A DNA stretch of 64,000 nt, taken from assembly GCA_045540335.1 (NCBI GenBank), contig JAZQHC010000008.1, forward strand, positions 1-64,000, given 5' to 3'. The notes under the pieces were generated by a model. It was given only the letters and a program-made list of their open reading frames with translations. It did not search any database and was not told the DNA's origin. Numbering within the stretch: position 1 is the stretch's first letter; every line of letters begins with the position of its first letter. The DNA is from RGIG7213 sp045540335. Lineage in GTDB: Bacteria > Bacillota > Clostridia > Oscillospirales > CAG-272. The translations under genes and the position numbers were made by a program. Positions 23,661 to 32,620 of the stretch are shown in pieces.

Positions 23661-24755
23661 TCAAAAACGGATTCTTTCTTCGGTAGCCGCATCAAATATA
23701 AGTACTTTATGCGGTTTAAGAGAATATTTGATATTTTCAGCCCCGATATTTATCTTCGCATCGGAATTGATTATTGCACGAACAAGGGGGTTTTGAGATG
23801 CTTCGTTTGTGCAAACAACACTCATATCCCTGCCCATAACCTCTACATTTGAAAGCTTGCATGTGAAAGCACCGTTATCATCGGGTATAAAGCCTTCAGG
23901 ACGAATACCTACAACAACGTTACGGTCTTCAACACCCTTAACGTCAAGAACGGCTTCATTGCCGAGATAAAGCTTTTCGTTTTTAACAACACCCGTAAAT
24001 ACGTTTATAGGGGGTGTACCAAGGAATTTTGCAACGAAAAGATTCGTAGGATCTTCATAAATATCCTGCGGCTTACCAACCTGTTGAACAACACCTTTTT
24101 TCATTACAACGATAATATCGGAAATACTCATCGCTTCTTCCTGGTCGTGCGTTACGAATACGGTTGTAATTCCCGTTTCCTTTTGGATCCTTCTGATTTC
24201 CTCTCTCGTTTGCAAGCGCAAACGTGCATCAAGGTTAGAAAGCGGTTCGTCAAGAAGAAGAACCCTGGGCATTTTTACAAGCGCACGCGCAATAGCAACA
24301 CGCTGCTGCTGACCACCCGAAAGCTCGTTGGGCTTTCTGTCCATCAAGTCGTCGATCTGTACAAGCTTGGCAGCCTGCAATGACCTTTCAAGCATATCAG
24401 CTTTCGACATTTTGTCTGCACCCTTAAGGTTTTGCAGCGGGAACATGATGTTCTGCCTAACAGTCATGTGGGGGTAAAGGGCATAGTTTTGGAAAACAAG
24501 ACCGATGCCCCTGTTTTCAGGAGACAATTCTGTAACGTCTTCTTCCCCGAAGAAGATCTGCCCTCTTGAAGGTTTCTGCAACCCGCTTATCATGTAAAGC
24601 GTGGTACTTTTTCCGCAACCCGAAGGGCCGAGCAAACCAACCAACTTACCATCGGGAATCGTAAATGTAAAATTATCAACAGCAACAACATCGCCGCCGA
24701 CTTTTTTGTTACGATTGGGGAAAACTTTTGTTAGATTTCGTAATTCGACTTTCAT
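23661..24755 (-). CDS. ABC importer ATPase (MalK/UgpC/MsmK-like)
   Basis: 364 residues. The start at 24755 has GGGAGG nine bases upstream and gives the canonical opening MKVELRNLTKVFP. Walker A is GPSGCGKST, the Q-loop LVFQNYALYPHMTV, the signature LSGGQQQR, Walker B VLLLDEPLSNLDA, and the H-loop VTHDQEE. The C-terminal 130 residues are the regulatory TOBE-type domains of the MalK group. It powers the importer. In many Clostridia a single MsmK serves several importers and is unlinked; here the ATPase is dedicated and leads the transporter genes. Confidence 0.95.
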   Translation of the reverse strand: MKVELRNLTKVFPNRNKKVGGDVVAVDNFTFTIPDGKLVGLLGPSGCGKSTTLYMISGLQKPSRGQIFFGEEDVTELSPENRGIGLVFQNYALYPHMTVRQNIMFPLQNLKGADKMSKADMLERSLQAAKLVQIDDLMDRKPNELSGGQQQRVAIARALVKMPRVLLLDEPLSNLDARLRLQTREEIRRIQKETGITTVFVTHDQEEAMSISDIIVVMKKGVVQQVGKPQDIYEDPTNLFVAKFLGTPPINVFTGVVKNEKLYLGNEAVLDVKGVEDRNVVVGIRPEGFIPDDNGAFTCKLSNVEVMGRDMSVVCTNEASQNPLVRAIINSDAKINIGAENIKYSLKPHKVLIFDAATEERIRF

Positions 24756-24776
24756 TTCATCTAACCTCCCTATAAT

Positions 24777-24804
24777 AGTATATATTATGTTTTGAAATGA
24801 ACAA
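24777..24804 (-). promoter_or_regulatory. Possible promoter of the importer operon
   Basis: Minus-strand TTGTTC (24799-24804), 16-bp spacer and TATACT (24777-24782), squeezed between the RDD stop and the ATPase start. Readthrough from the RDD promoter is an alternative. Confidence 0.45.
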
Positions 24805-24805
24805 A

Positions 24806-25570
24806 TCAATAATCAGATCTTTCAACTTCTTCCCTATGAAGCTTGGATCTGTATTCAAACATCTCTTCTTCTGTATCAAATATCATCTGCGAAGCCATAT
24901 CTACAACCACAGTATCAGAGAGTAAATCGTGAATTGAAGATGACGTTGCCGTAACACACATCATTATTATGTCAAGTGCGAAAATACCGATAATAACAAA
25001 CGCACCTATTTCAAGCAAAACCGTGCCGAACAAAACCATCATAAATAAGAATACGGGCACCATAGTTTCTATTGTAAACTTACCCAGCACGGCGCGTATA
25101 AACAACACCACCGGGCTTATCTTCACGGCATTGGTGCGCATAACCGCAACGCCAAAAATCTTTTTACCCAACGTTTGACCGTTTTTAAAAATCAAGGGAA
25201 TAACAAATTCCAATATCAAATTAGAAAACAATAATCCTAACGTTATCATCAATATAGCGTAATTAACCATAGCGCCGTACGTTGCAACAACCGCTTTATC
25301 GATATTCATTGCAGCATCGGCATCGTAATATTTTTTCTGTTCCTCTTCGGAAAGCAACTCAAACTCTTCGGTAGATATATCAAAATCAACGTCGTAAAGC
25401 TTTTCATACCTATCGTAATGTGCTATCATTTCATCGATATACCCATCATAGCCGATGATTGCCGAAATAAGTGTAATAATACCAACAGTTGCAACCACCA
25501 TTATTATAAAATCGAAAAGCCACGCGGAAGCCCTTTTCCACAGGCTTGCCTTTTGCAAATCGCTGATCAT
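24806..25570 (-). CDS. RDD-family membrane protein
   Basis: 254 residues from the ATG at 25570 (AAAGG with 7-base spacing). Residues near 10-20 give KRASAWLFDFIIM, the R-x-x-A-x-x-x-D signature of the RDD family. Further membrane segments and the GQTLGKKIFGVAVMRTN motif, in which family members carry the conserved basic patch, follow. There is a long polar insertion (about residues 50-110), rich in acidic residues, between the first two helices. The function of the family is poorly known; transport or ion handling has been suggested. It is 50 bp before the importer ATPase and may be the first gene of that operon. Confidence 0.85.
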   Translation of the reverse strand: MISDLQKASLWKRASAWLFDFIIMVVATVGIITLISAIIGYDGYIDEMIAHYDRYEKLYDVDFDISTEEFELLSEEEQKKYYDADAAMNIDKAVVATYGAMVNYAILMITLGLLFSNLILEFVIPLIFKNGQTLGKKIFGVAVMRTNAVKISPVVLFIRAVLGKFTIETMVPVFLFMMVLFGTVLLEIGAFVIIGIFALDIIMMCVTATSSSIHDLLSDTVVVDMASQMIFDTEEEMFEYRSKLHREEVERSDY

Positions 25571-25660
25571 AAACAAACCTTTCGTTAATGCGTATTTTGG
25601 CAAATACACACATTAAAGCAAACGTGCAAGTATAAACTTTCACAGTATCGTACAGAGTAT

Positions 25661-25689
25661 ATTATAACACAGAAAATTACAAAAAGCAA
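25661..25689 (-). promoter_or_regulatory. Promoter of the RDD gene
   Basis: Minus-strand TTGCTT (25684-25689), 17-bp spacer and TATAAT (25661-25666). Confidence 0.65.
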
Positions 25690-25854
25690 CTGTTTTTTCT
25701 TCAAAATATCAAACAAAAAAATAATATTGGCAAAATATCGCATTGTAAAGCCGAATTTTTAGCATTTTTATAAAAAATATTACACCTTGTTTTTATTTTT
25801 TAAAAAAACGGTTCAGCAAATTCTCTTTAAAAATACCAAATTCTGTTTTTTTAC

Positions 25855-25883
25855 TTGACATATCTACCGTTATTATGTATAAT
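25855..25883 (+). promoter_or_regulatory. Promoter of the deoC-pdp operon
   Basis: Consensus TTGACA (25855-25860), 17-bp spacer and TATAAT (25878-25883), about 40 bp before deoC. Confidence 0.85.
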
Positions 25884-25921
25884 AGAAAATAAATATATTA
25901 TATAGTGAAAGGAAAACTACA

Positions 25922-26590
25922 ATGGCTGATATTAAAAACATTCTTTCAAAGTGTGATCACACACTTTTGGCACAAACCTCCACATGGGAGCAAATCAAAA
26001 AAATATGCGATGACGGTATAAAATACTCCACCGCTTCCGTTTGCATTCCGCCCTGCTTTGTAAAACAAGCAAAGGAATACGTAGGCGATAAGCTTCAAAT
26101 CTGTACGGTTATCGGTTTTCCCAACGGCTACTGCACGACTGCCGTTAAGGTTTTTGAAACCAAAGATGCTATTGAAAACGGCGCAGACGAAATCGACATG
26201 GTTATAAACATCGGTGCTCTTCGCGAAAACAAGGATGATTATGTTTGCGAAGAAATTAAACAAATAAAAGCCGCTTGCAAGGATAAAATACTGAAGGTTA
26301 TAATTGAAACTTGCTTGCTTACTGAAGATGAAAAGATTCGTATGTGCAAGATCGTTACGAAAGCAGGCGCTGATTACATTAAAACTTCCACAGGATTTTC
26401 AACTGCAGGCGCAACACTTGAAGACGTTAAGCTTATGTATGCAAACGTAGGTGAAGGCGTACTTGTTAAGGCTGCCGGCGGAATTTCCGGTATTGAAGAT
26501 GCACAAGACTTTTTGGATGCGGGTGCTTCCCGTCTTGGAACAAGCCGAGTTGTTAAAGCAGTACAAGGATTGGAAGGATCCGGATATTGA
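25922..26590 (+). CDS. deoC: Deoxyribose-phosphate aldolase
   Basis: 222 residues behind GAAAGGA. The class I aldolase barrel shows the catalytic lysines: KVIIETC (proton-relay region) and the Schiff-base lysine in DYIKTSTGFS, followed by KAAGGI. It opens with CDHTLL and has VIGFPNG and GADEIDMVINIG, all DeoC signatures. It splits 2-deoxyribose 5-phosphate into acetaldehyde and glyceraldehyde 3-phosphate, the last step that lets the cell use DNA sugar as carbon. It is the first gene of a complete deoxynucleoside catabolic operon. Confidence 0.97.
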   Translation: MADIKNILSKCDHTLLAQTSTWEQIKKICDDGIKYSTASVCIPPCFVKQAKEYVGDKLQICTVIGFPNGYCTTAVKVFETKDAIENGADEIDMVINIGALRENKDDYVCEEIKQIKAACKDKILKVIIETCLLTEDEKIRMCKIVTKAGADYIKTSTGFSTAGATLEDVKLMYANVGEGVLVKAAGGISGIEDAQDFLDAGASRLGTSRVVKAVQGLEGSGY

Positions 26591-26632
26591 TATTTCTGTA
26601 TCAGCCCGATTTTGATGAAAGGAAATGGAATT

Positions 26633-27343
26633 ATGAATAAAACTCCCACATCGCACATTGCCGCCAACTACGGTGATTTTGCAGAAACCGTATTGATGCC
26701 GGGCGACCCTTTGCGTTCGAAATTCATAGCAGAAAACTATCTTACCGACGCCGTTCTTGTGAATAATATAAGGGGTGTCCAAGGTTATACAGGTTTTTAT
26801 AAGGGTAAACGCGTATCTGTTATGGCTTCCGGTATGGGACAGCCCTCAATAGGCATATATTCGTATGAATTATACAATAACTACGACGTTGAAAATATCA
26901 TACGCATCGGTTCGTGCGGAACATTCACACCGGATCTTCATGTAAAGGATATTATAATAGCAATGGGTGCTTGCACAAACGGCAATTACGCCATGCAGTA
27001 CGATCTGCCCGGTACGTTTTGCCCTATTGCGGATTTTGCATTAGTAAGACGTGCAGTGGAAGAATGCGAAAAAGCAGGCGTAAACTTCCGCGTTGGAAAC
27101 ATCTTTTCTTCCGATATTTTTTACACGGACAATCAATCTGATATGAAATGGGCAAAAATGGGTGTTCTGGGTGTTGAAATGGAATCTGCTGCACTTTATT
27201 GCAATGCCGCAAGGGCAGGCAAAAAGGCACTTTGCATTTGCACGGTAAGCGACTCGTTTGTTAATCCGGACGAAAAAGCTACAGCAGAAGAAAGGCAAAG
27301 CTCTTTCACACAGATGATGGAAATAGCTTTGAATATAGCGTAA
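26633..27343 (+). CDS. deoD: Purine nucleoside phosphorylase (DeoD type)
   Basis: 236 residues. The ATG at 26633 gives the familiar start TPTSHIAANYGDFAETVLMPGDPLR, so two upstream in-frame starts are rejected. RIGSCGTF (phosphate site), MESAALY (ribose and base contact) and TVSDSF (with the catalytic Asp) match the hexameric DeoD group. It converts purine (deoxy)nucleosides plus phosphate into the base and (deoxy)ribose 1-phosphate. It lies between deoC and deoB, so the sugar phosphate goes straight to DeoB. Confidence 0.95.
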   Translation: MNKTPTSHIAANYGDFAETVLMPGDPLRSKFIAENYLTDAVLVNNIRGVQGYTGFYKGKRVSVMASGMGQPSIGIYSYELYNNYDVENIIRIGSCGTFTPDLHVKDIIIAMGACTNGNYAMQYDLPGTFCPIADFALVRRAVEECEKAGVNFRVGNIFSSDIFYTDNQSDMKWAKMGVLGVEMESAALYCNAARAGKKALCICTVSDSFVNPDEKATAEERQSSFTQMMEIALNIA

Positions 27344-27358
27344 GTTAAGGAATTTCTT

Positions 27359-28522
27359 ATGAATAAAAGAGTTTTTTTAATCGTATTGGATAGTGTAGGT
27401 ATCGGCGAAATGCCCGATGCCTACCGTTGGAAAGACGAGGGCAGCAACACCCTTGGCGCAATACGAAAGCACGAAAATTTCAACTGCCCCAATCTTGAAA
27501 AATTAGGTCTTTTTAATATTGAAGGCGTTGGCGGCGGAGTTGACGCCCCCGTTGCTTCTTTTGCACGAATGAAAGAAGCATCTAACGGAAAAGATACAAC
27601 GATAGGCCACTGGGAAATATCCGGCATATACTCTGAAAATCCCTTGCCAACGTACCCAAACGGTTTTCCTTCTTCTGTTATTGACGAATTTGAAAGAAAA
27701 ACCGGCAGAGGCACACTGTGCAATTTACCTTATTCCGGTACAGACGTTATACGCGATTATGGCGAGGAACACATAAAAACGGGAAAATTGATAGTTTATA
27801 CGTCTGCTGACAGCGTGTTTCAGATTGCCGCACACGAGGATGTCGTTCCGATAGAAAAGCTATACGAATATTGCCGGATAGCACGTGATATTCTTACAGG
27901 CGAGCACGGTGTCGGCCGTGTCATAGCGCGCCCGTTTGAGGGTACGCATCCCTTCAAACGCACACCCAGAAGACATGATTTTTCTCTTGTACCGCCAAGC
28001 GATTCCCTTCCTCTTATACTAAAGAATAAAGGTTTTGACAGCATATCCGTTGGAAAAATATACGATATTTTTGCCGGAATCGGTTTTACGGAAAGTCATC
28101 CCACGACAGGCAACAACGATGGAATTGAAAAAACGATCTCTATTATGGATCGCGATTTTAACGGTCTGTGCTTTATAAATCTTGTCGATTTTGACATGGT
28201 GTACGGTCACAGAAACGACGTAGCAGGATATGCAAACGCACTTTCCTACTTCGACAGCCGAATTCCCGAAATAATCGGCAAATTATCAGACGAAGATCTT
28301 TTGATAATCACGGCAGATCACGGGTGCGACCCCGCTGCCCCATCTACCGACCATTCACGCGAATATACGCCAATGCTGGCATACGGCAAAAAAATAAAGT
28401 ACGGGGTAGATCTTAAAACAAGAAATACATTTGCAGATATAGGTGCAACCGTTCTTGATTGGTTTGACGTATCCGCTGATGGATTTTTCGGTACGTCGTT
28501 TTTGAAGGAGATTCTGAAATGA
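27359..28522 (+). CDS. deoB: Phosphopentomutase
   Basis: 387 residues, an alkaline-phosphatase superfamily member. The N-terminal FLIVLDSVGIGEMPDA holds metal ligands, KDTTIGHWEI contains the phosphorylated Thr, and LVDFDMVYGHRND plus ITADHGCDP carry the remaining metal ligands. It moves phosphate from C1 to C5 of (deoxy)ribose, linking the phosphorylases to DeoC or to the pentose phosphate pathway. The stop overlaps the cdd start by four bases (ATGA). Confidence 0.97.
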   Translation: MNKRVFLIVLDSVGIGEMPDAYRWKDEGSNTLGAIRKHENFNCPNLEKLGLFNIEGVGGGVDAPVASFARMKEASNGKDTTIGHWEISGIYSENPLPTYPNGFPSSVIDEFERKTGRGTLCNLPYSGTDVIRDYGEEHIKTGKLIVYTSADSVFQIAAHEDVVPIEKLYEYCRIARDILTGEHGVGRVIARPFEGTHPFKRTPRRHDFSLVPPSDSLPLILKNKGFDSISVGKIYDIFAGIGFTESHPTTGNNDGIEKTISIMDRDFNGLCFINLVDFDMVYGHRNDVAGYANALSYFDSRIPEIIGKLSDEDLLIITADHGCDPAAPSTDHSREYTPMLAYGKKIKYGVDLKTRNTFADIGATVLDWFDVSADGFFGTSFLKEILK

Positions 28523-28926
28523 CTGATAAAGAATTGATGCTTGCCGCATTGCAAGCACGGCAAAAATCATATTCGCCGTATTCCAATTTCAAAGTAGGCG
28601 CGGCGCTTTTGACAAAGGGCGGCGAAATATATACCGGATGCAATATAGAAAACGCCGCATATACGCCTACAAACTGTGCCGAGAGAACTGCCGTTTTCAA
28701 GGCAGTCAGTGAGGGAAAAACAGAATTTGATTCAATAGCTATCGTGGGCGGAAAGGGCGATACCTTAAACGATATTTGCGCGCCATGCGGTGTTTGCCGC
28801 CAAGTTTTGGCAGAATTTTGCACGGGCGATTTCAGAATCGTCATGGGTGCGCCTGACAACATAACCGTCTGCACGTTAGACGAGCTTTTACCATACTCTT
28901 TCGGTAAAAGCAACCTTGAACAGTAA
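28519..28926 (+). CDS. cdd: Cytidine deaminase
   Basis: 135 residues. NCAERTAVFKA holds the first zinc Cys and the catalytic Glu; APCGVCRQVLAEF holds the other two Cys. The opening KSYSPYSNFKVGAALL is standard. It deaminates cytidine and deoxycytidine to uridine and deoxyuridine, which Pdp then splits. Its start lies inside the deoB stop, so translation is coupled. Confidence 0.96.
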   Translation: MTDKELMLAALQARQKSYSPYSNFKVGAALLTKGGEIYTGCNIENAAYTPTNCAERTAVFKAVSEGKTEFDSIAIVGGKGDTLNDICAPCGVCRQVLAEFCTGDFRIVMGAPDNITVCTLDELLPYSFGKSNLEQ

Positions 28927-28941
28927 AGGAGGACAGCGCTT

Positions 28942-30243
28942 ATGCGTATGTTTGATATTATTCGTAAAAAAAGGGATGGCGGCACGCTTACCGATAAGGA
29001 GATATCTTGGTTTATAGACAACTACGTTGCGGGAAATATACCTGATTATCAGGCTTCTGCGCTGTGTATGGCAATATATTTTCAAGGTATGACGGTAGAA
29101 GAAACTGCCGCACTTACATTTGCTGTTCGTGATTCGGGCGAGAAGCTTAACTTTTCAGGCATAAACGGTCTTAGGGTGGATAAGCACTCTACGGGCGGTG
29201 TTGGTGATAAAACAAGCCTTGTTATTGCCCCCATCGTTGCCACTTTAGGTGTTAAGGTTGCCAAAATGAGCGGCAGAGGGCTTGGACACACGGGCGGCAC
29301 GATAGACAAGCTGGAAGCAATCCCGGGATTCAGAACGGATATTCCGATAGACGAATTTGAAAAAATAGTTAACGAAGTGGGAATAGCAATAGTAGGACAA
29401 AATGCAACGCTTGCGCCCGCAGACAAGCTGCTTTACGGCTTGCGTGACGTTACAGCAACGATAGACAGCTTGCCCCTTATTGTTTCAAGTATAATGGGCA
29501 AAAAGCTTGCCGCAAACGATGACTGCATAGTTTTAGATGTAAAAACCGGTAGCGGTGCTTTTATGAAAACACCCGAAGCAAGCCGCGAGCTTGCAGAGCA
29601 AATGGTTAAGATCGGTAAGCTTGCGGGCAAAAAAATGTGCGCACTTATTACCGATATGGATACACCGCTTGGCTTCGGCATAGGAAATTCTATTGAAGTA
29701 ACGGAAGCAATCGAGACACTGAAAGGAAAAGGCCCGAAGGATCTTACCGATCTTTGTATTGAATTAGCTGCAAGAATGCTGAATCTTGCAGAAAAAGGTA
29801 CGATTGAAGAATGTAGAGCAAATGTAATACGTGTTATAGAAAACGGCGAAGCACTTGCAACGTTTGCAAAGATGGTTAAGGCACAAGGCGGCGACGAGGA
29901 GTGGATACTTAATTCCGATAAAATTCCGAAGGCGCATTACAGCATGCCTATTAAGTCAGAGCAAGCAGGATACATAACCGCTATTGACACAGAAGGATAC
30001 GGAATCGCCAGCCTGCTTTTAGGCGCCGGCAGAAATACAAAGGAAGACGTTATTGTAAGCACTGCGGGAATTATTCTTTCTAAAAAATACGGTGACTATG
30101 TTGAAAAAGGTGATACCCTTGCTACGCTTTATGCAGAAGACGAAGCGCTTTTCGAACAGGCTAAAGCACGTTATTTGCAGGCCACCACAATAGGAAGTGA
30201 AAAGCCAAAACAAGTCCCCTTAATACTTGATATAGTTGAATAA
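28942..30243 (+). CDS. pdp: Pyrimidine-nucleoside phosphorylase
   Basis: 433 residues behind AAAGGAGG. DKHSTGGVGDKTSL is the phosphate-binding loop, MSGRGLGHTGGTIDKLE the family signature, and DVKTGSGAFM the second conserved block. The C-terminal domain ends with the usual short alpha/beta lobe. It cleaves uridine, deoxyuridine and thymidine to base and sugar 1-phosphate. With deoC, deoD, deoB and cdd it makes a full route from deoxynucleosides to central metabolism; freed uracil would be recaptured by upp at 35475. Confidence 0.96.
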   Translation: MRMFDIIRKKRDGGTLTDKEISWFIDNYVAGNIPDYQASALCMAIYFQGMTVEETAALTFAVRDSGEKLNFSGINGLRVDKHSTGGVGDKTSLVIAPIVATLGVKVAKMSGRGLGHTGGTIDKLEAIPGFRTDIPIDEFEKIVNEVGIAIVGQNATLAPADKLLYGLRDVTATIDSLPLIVSSIMGKKLAANDDCIVLDVKTGSGAFMKTPEASRELAEQMVKIGKLAGKKMCALITDMDTPLGFGIGNSIEVTEAIETLKGKGPKDLTDLCIELAARMLNLAEKGTIEECRANVIRVIENGEALATFAKMVKAQGGDEEWILNSDKIPKAHYSMPIKSEQAGYITAIDTEGYGIASLLLGAGRNTKEDVIVSTAGIILSKKYGDYVEKGDTLATLYAEDEALFEQAKARYLQATTIGSEKPKQVPLILDIVE

Positions 30244-30249
30244 AATTTT

Positions 30250-30278
30250 AAAAATGCCGCCAATTCGACGGTATTTTT
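30250..30278 (+). terminator. First terminator after pdp
   Basis: AAAAAT-G-CCG pairs with CGG-T-ATTTTT (one G-U pair), ending in a T-run a few bases after the stop codon. Confidence 0.6.
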
Positions 30279-30284
30279 AATTAA

Positions 30285-30318
30285 AAAAAAGATTCCGTTT
30301 CGAAACGGAATCTTTTTT
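30285..30318. terminator. Bidirectional terminator between pdp and the PqqD-like gene
   Basis: A 16-bp perfect stem, AAAAAAGATTCCGTTT and its complement, with a two-base turn. A-run and T-run on both sides, so it can stop both convergent operons. Confidence 0.85.
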
Positions 30319-30341
30319 ATCTGTTTTTATAAAGAAAGATA

Positions 30342-30692
30342 TTAGGATTTCCAATTTATAAATCCGTAGCTTTTAAGTATTTCAAAATACTTTGCAAGCC
30401 TTTCGTACAACGGATCGGCTTTTTCGGCAAACTGCGCTTTAACATCATCCCCTATGGAAAGTATGTTTTTTTCTCCGTCGATCTGTTGCCATACAAAGCT
30501 TCCAAACTCGTCCAGATGAACGTAACTTACCTTGGGCTTTTTGAAAAGCTTCTGCGCTATCCTATTAAAAACACCTTTATTTTCAATATTGATCGTTACA
30601 ATTCCCTTTTCATCTTTATCCCATGTAAAGTTTTCTGCAACGTTGGGAATCTTTTCAAGATAATTTTCTTGCTTTTGCTGCTTTTTTTTCAT
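30342..30692 (-). CDS. PqqD-like protein
   Basis: 116 residues. After a Lys/Gln-rich start, the segment VHLDEFGSFVWQQIDGEKNILSI and the following helix resemble the PqqD fold, which in RiPP pathways binds a leader peptide and delivers it to a radical SAM enzyme. No precursor or modifying enzyme is next to it. Its ATG overlaps the stop of the OPT transporter (TAATG), so it is made with the transporter. A role in handling a peptide cargo or regulating the transporter is inference. Confidence 0.75.
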   Translation of the reverse strand: MKKKQQKQENYLEKIPNVAENFTWDKDEKGIVTINIENKGVFNRIAQKLFKKPKVSYVHLDEFGSFVWQQIDGEKNILSIGDDVKAQFAEKADPLYERLAKYFEILKSYGFINWKS

Positions 30693-32605
30693 TATTTTTT
30701 ACTGCGTTTTTTAAACAATGAGAACTTAAGAACGATAAGTATCAAAACAGCGAATACGCCAAGACTTAATACGTTACCAACAGGCGTTGAAACGTTGATA
30801 TAGCCCGAAAGGTTTATCGCCTTATCTAAACCGAATATAGCAAATACGGCAAGTAATACGCCGACAAGACCTTCACCTGCAATCATACCCGAGCAGAAAA
30901 GCACACCGTCGTTAATAATAGCAGTTTTTTCTTCTTTGGGCTTCTTCATTTTGTCAAGCGCAAGACGGATCAATCCACCAACCATTATGCACGCATTAAG
31001 ATGAACGGGCAAATAAACGCCTATTGCAAACGGCAATACGGGAATACCAACAACCTCTACCGCTATACCTATAAACACGCCTACGATAACAAGACCCCAT
31101 GGCAGATTGCCTTCCATAACGCCCTCTACGATCATTTTCATAAGCGTAGCCTGAGGTGCTGCAAGTTCATCAGTGCCGAAGCCCCATGCGGCATCAAGCA
31201 AGTAAAGCGTACCACCAATAGCAAGGGCAGAAGCAAGAACACCGATTATTTCCGCTATTTGTTGTTTTTTAGGTGTAGCACCCAAAAGATAGCCTGTTTT
31301 AAGGTCTTGCGATGTATCGCCGGATATAGCCGCTACGATACAAATGATAGAACCGATAGCAATAGCACTTTGCATGCCTGTTGCGCCTATTGTACCTGTA
31401 TATTTAAGAACAAGTGTAGAAACAAGCAACGTTGCGATTGCCATACCGGAAACGGGGTTGTTACTGCTTCCTACAAGGCCAACCATACGTGAAGATACTG
31501 TTGCGAAGAAGAATCCGAATACAACCACGATAACTGCCCCGATAAGGCTAACGGGAATTGCAGGTACCAACCAAACAAGAAGTGTAAGTATAAGTATCGA
31601 AATAAGAACGATCTTCATGCTAAGGTCGCGTTCAGTGCGTTGCGTTCCGGAAGTAAATCCACTGTCTTTAACGCTTTTTACAGCACCTGTAAAAGTGCGG
31701 ATAATAAGCGGAAGTGATTTAACCAAGCTGATAATACCGCCTGCAGCCAAAGCACCTGCGCCGATATAGCGTATATATGTGCCCCATATTGCACTTGCAC
31801 CGCCGTCTGCAAACAACTCGTTTACCGTAACCGTGCCCGGGTACATTATCGTATCACCGCCGAAAAGCACAATGATAGGTATAAGAACAAGCCAGCTAAA
31901 CAAACCGCCTGCAAACATATACGAAGATATTCTCGGGCCGCAAATGTACCCAACGCTCATAACCGCGGGGTATATCTGCGTTCCGATAGCACCTGCGAAG
32001 CCTTTAACAGCGAACGTGATTTCGCCGGCAACAAGCTTCAAGCCATCAATTATAAACTTAAAAACTGCCGCAATACCCATGCCTGCAAAAACGGTGGATG
32101 CATTTGCACCGCCGTTCTCACCTGCCAAAAGAACTTCTGCGCATGCTGCCCCTTCCGGATAAGGAAGAACGCCGTGTTCTTTTACTATGAGAGCATTTCT
32201 TAACGGAACCATAAAGAATACGCCTAAAAGGCCACCAAGAATAGCAATCAATGTAATTTGCAATACGTCGGGCTTTTCCATAACACCGTCTTTTGCCCAA
32301 AGAAACAGCGCGGGAAGTGTAAATATTGCACCTGCGGCAACAGATTCGCCTGCGGAGCCTGTCGTTTGCACGAAGTTACTTTCCAATATGGAGTTCTTAC
32401 GCATCAATACACGTATAACCCCCATCGCAATAACTGCCGCAGGAATAGATGCAGAAACCGTCATACCTACACGCAAACCGAGATACGCATTTGCTGCGCC
32501 AAAGACGATTGAAAGCACTATACCCATAATAACAGATGTTACTGTCATTTCCGGTGTAATTTTATCTGCCGGAATATACGGCTTAAACTCTTTTTCGTTT
32601 TTCAT
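30692..32605 (-). CDS. OPT-family oligopeptide/metal-chelate transporter
   Basis: 637 residues with roughly 15 hydrophobic segments. The N-terminal ANAYLGLRVGMTVSASIPAAVI, PYPEGAACAEVL, a central MVGLVGSSNNPVSGM and a late GVYLPVHLNACIMVGG are signatures of the prokaryotic OPT branch (YkgH/EspB-like). OPT carriers move peptides, siderophore- or nicotianamine-type chelates, using a proton gradient. The gene is 15 bp behind an alpha-L-rhamnosidase and overlaps a PqqD-like gene, so the three form an operon. The substrate is unknown. Confidence 0.92.
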   Translation of the reverse strand: MKNEKEFKPYIPADKITPEMTVTSVIMGIVLSIVFGAANAYLGLRVGMTVSASIPAAVIAMGVIRVLMRKNSILESNFVQTTGSAGESVAAGAIFTLPALFLWAKDGVMEKPDVLQITLIAILGGLLGVFFMVPLRNALIVKEHGVLPYPEGAACAEVLLAGENGGANASTVFAGMGIAAVFKFIIDGLKLVAGEITFAVKGFAGAIGTQIYPAVMSVGYICGPRISSYMFAGGLFSWLVLIPIIVLFGGDTIMYPGTVTVNELFADGGASAIWGTYIRYIGAGALAAGGIISLVKSLPLIIRTFTGAVKSVKDSGFTSGTQRTERDLSMKIVLISILILTLLVWLVPAIPVSLIGAVIVVVFGFFFATVSSRMVGLVGSSNNPVSGMAIATLLVSTLVLKYTGTIGATGMQSAIAIGSIICIVAAISGDTSQDLKTGYLLGATPKKQQIAEIIGVLASALAIGGTLYLLDAAWGFGTDELAAPQATLMKMIVEGVMEGNLPWGLVIVGVFIGIAVEVVGIPVLPFAIGVYLPVHLNACIMVGGLIRLALDKMKKPKEEKTAIINDGVLFCSGMIAGEGLVGVLLAVFAIFGLDKAINLSGYINVSTPVGNVLSLGVFAVLILIVLKFSLFKKRSKK

Positions 32606-32620
32606 ATTTTTTCCCTTTGA

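Larger units (their letters stand above)
25571..25921. other. Divergent control region between the RDD gene and deoC
   Basis: AT-rich 351 bp without a gene. It holds the two promoters listed separately. Between them lies poly-A/T sequence, which may bend DNA. No riboswitch-like structure is seen. Confidence 0.6.
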
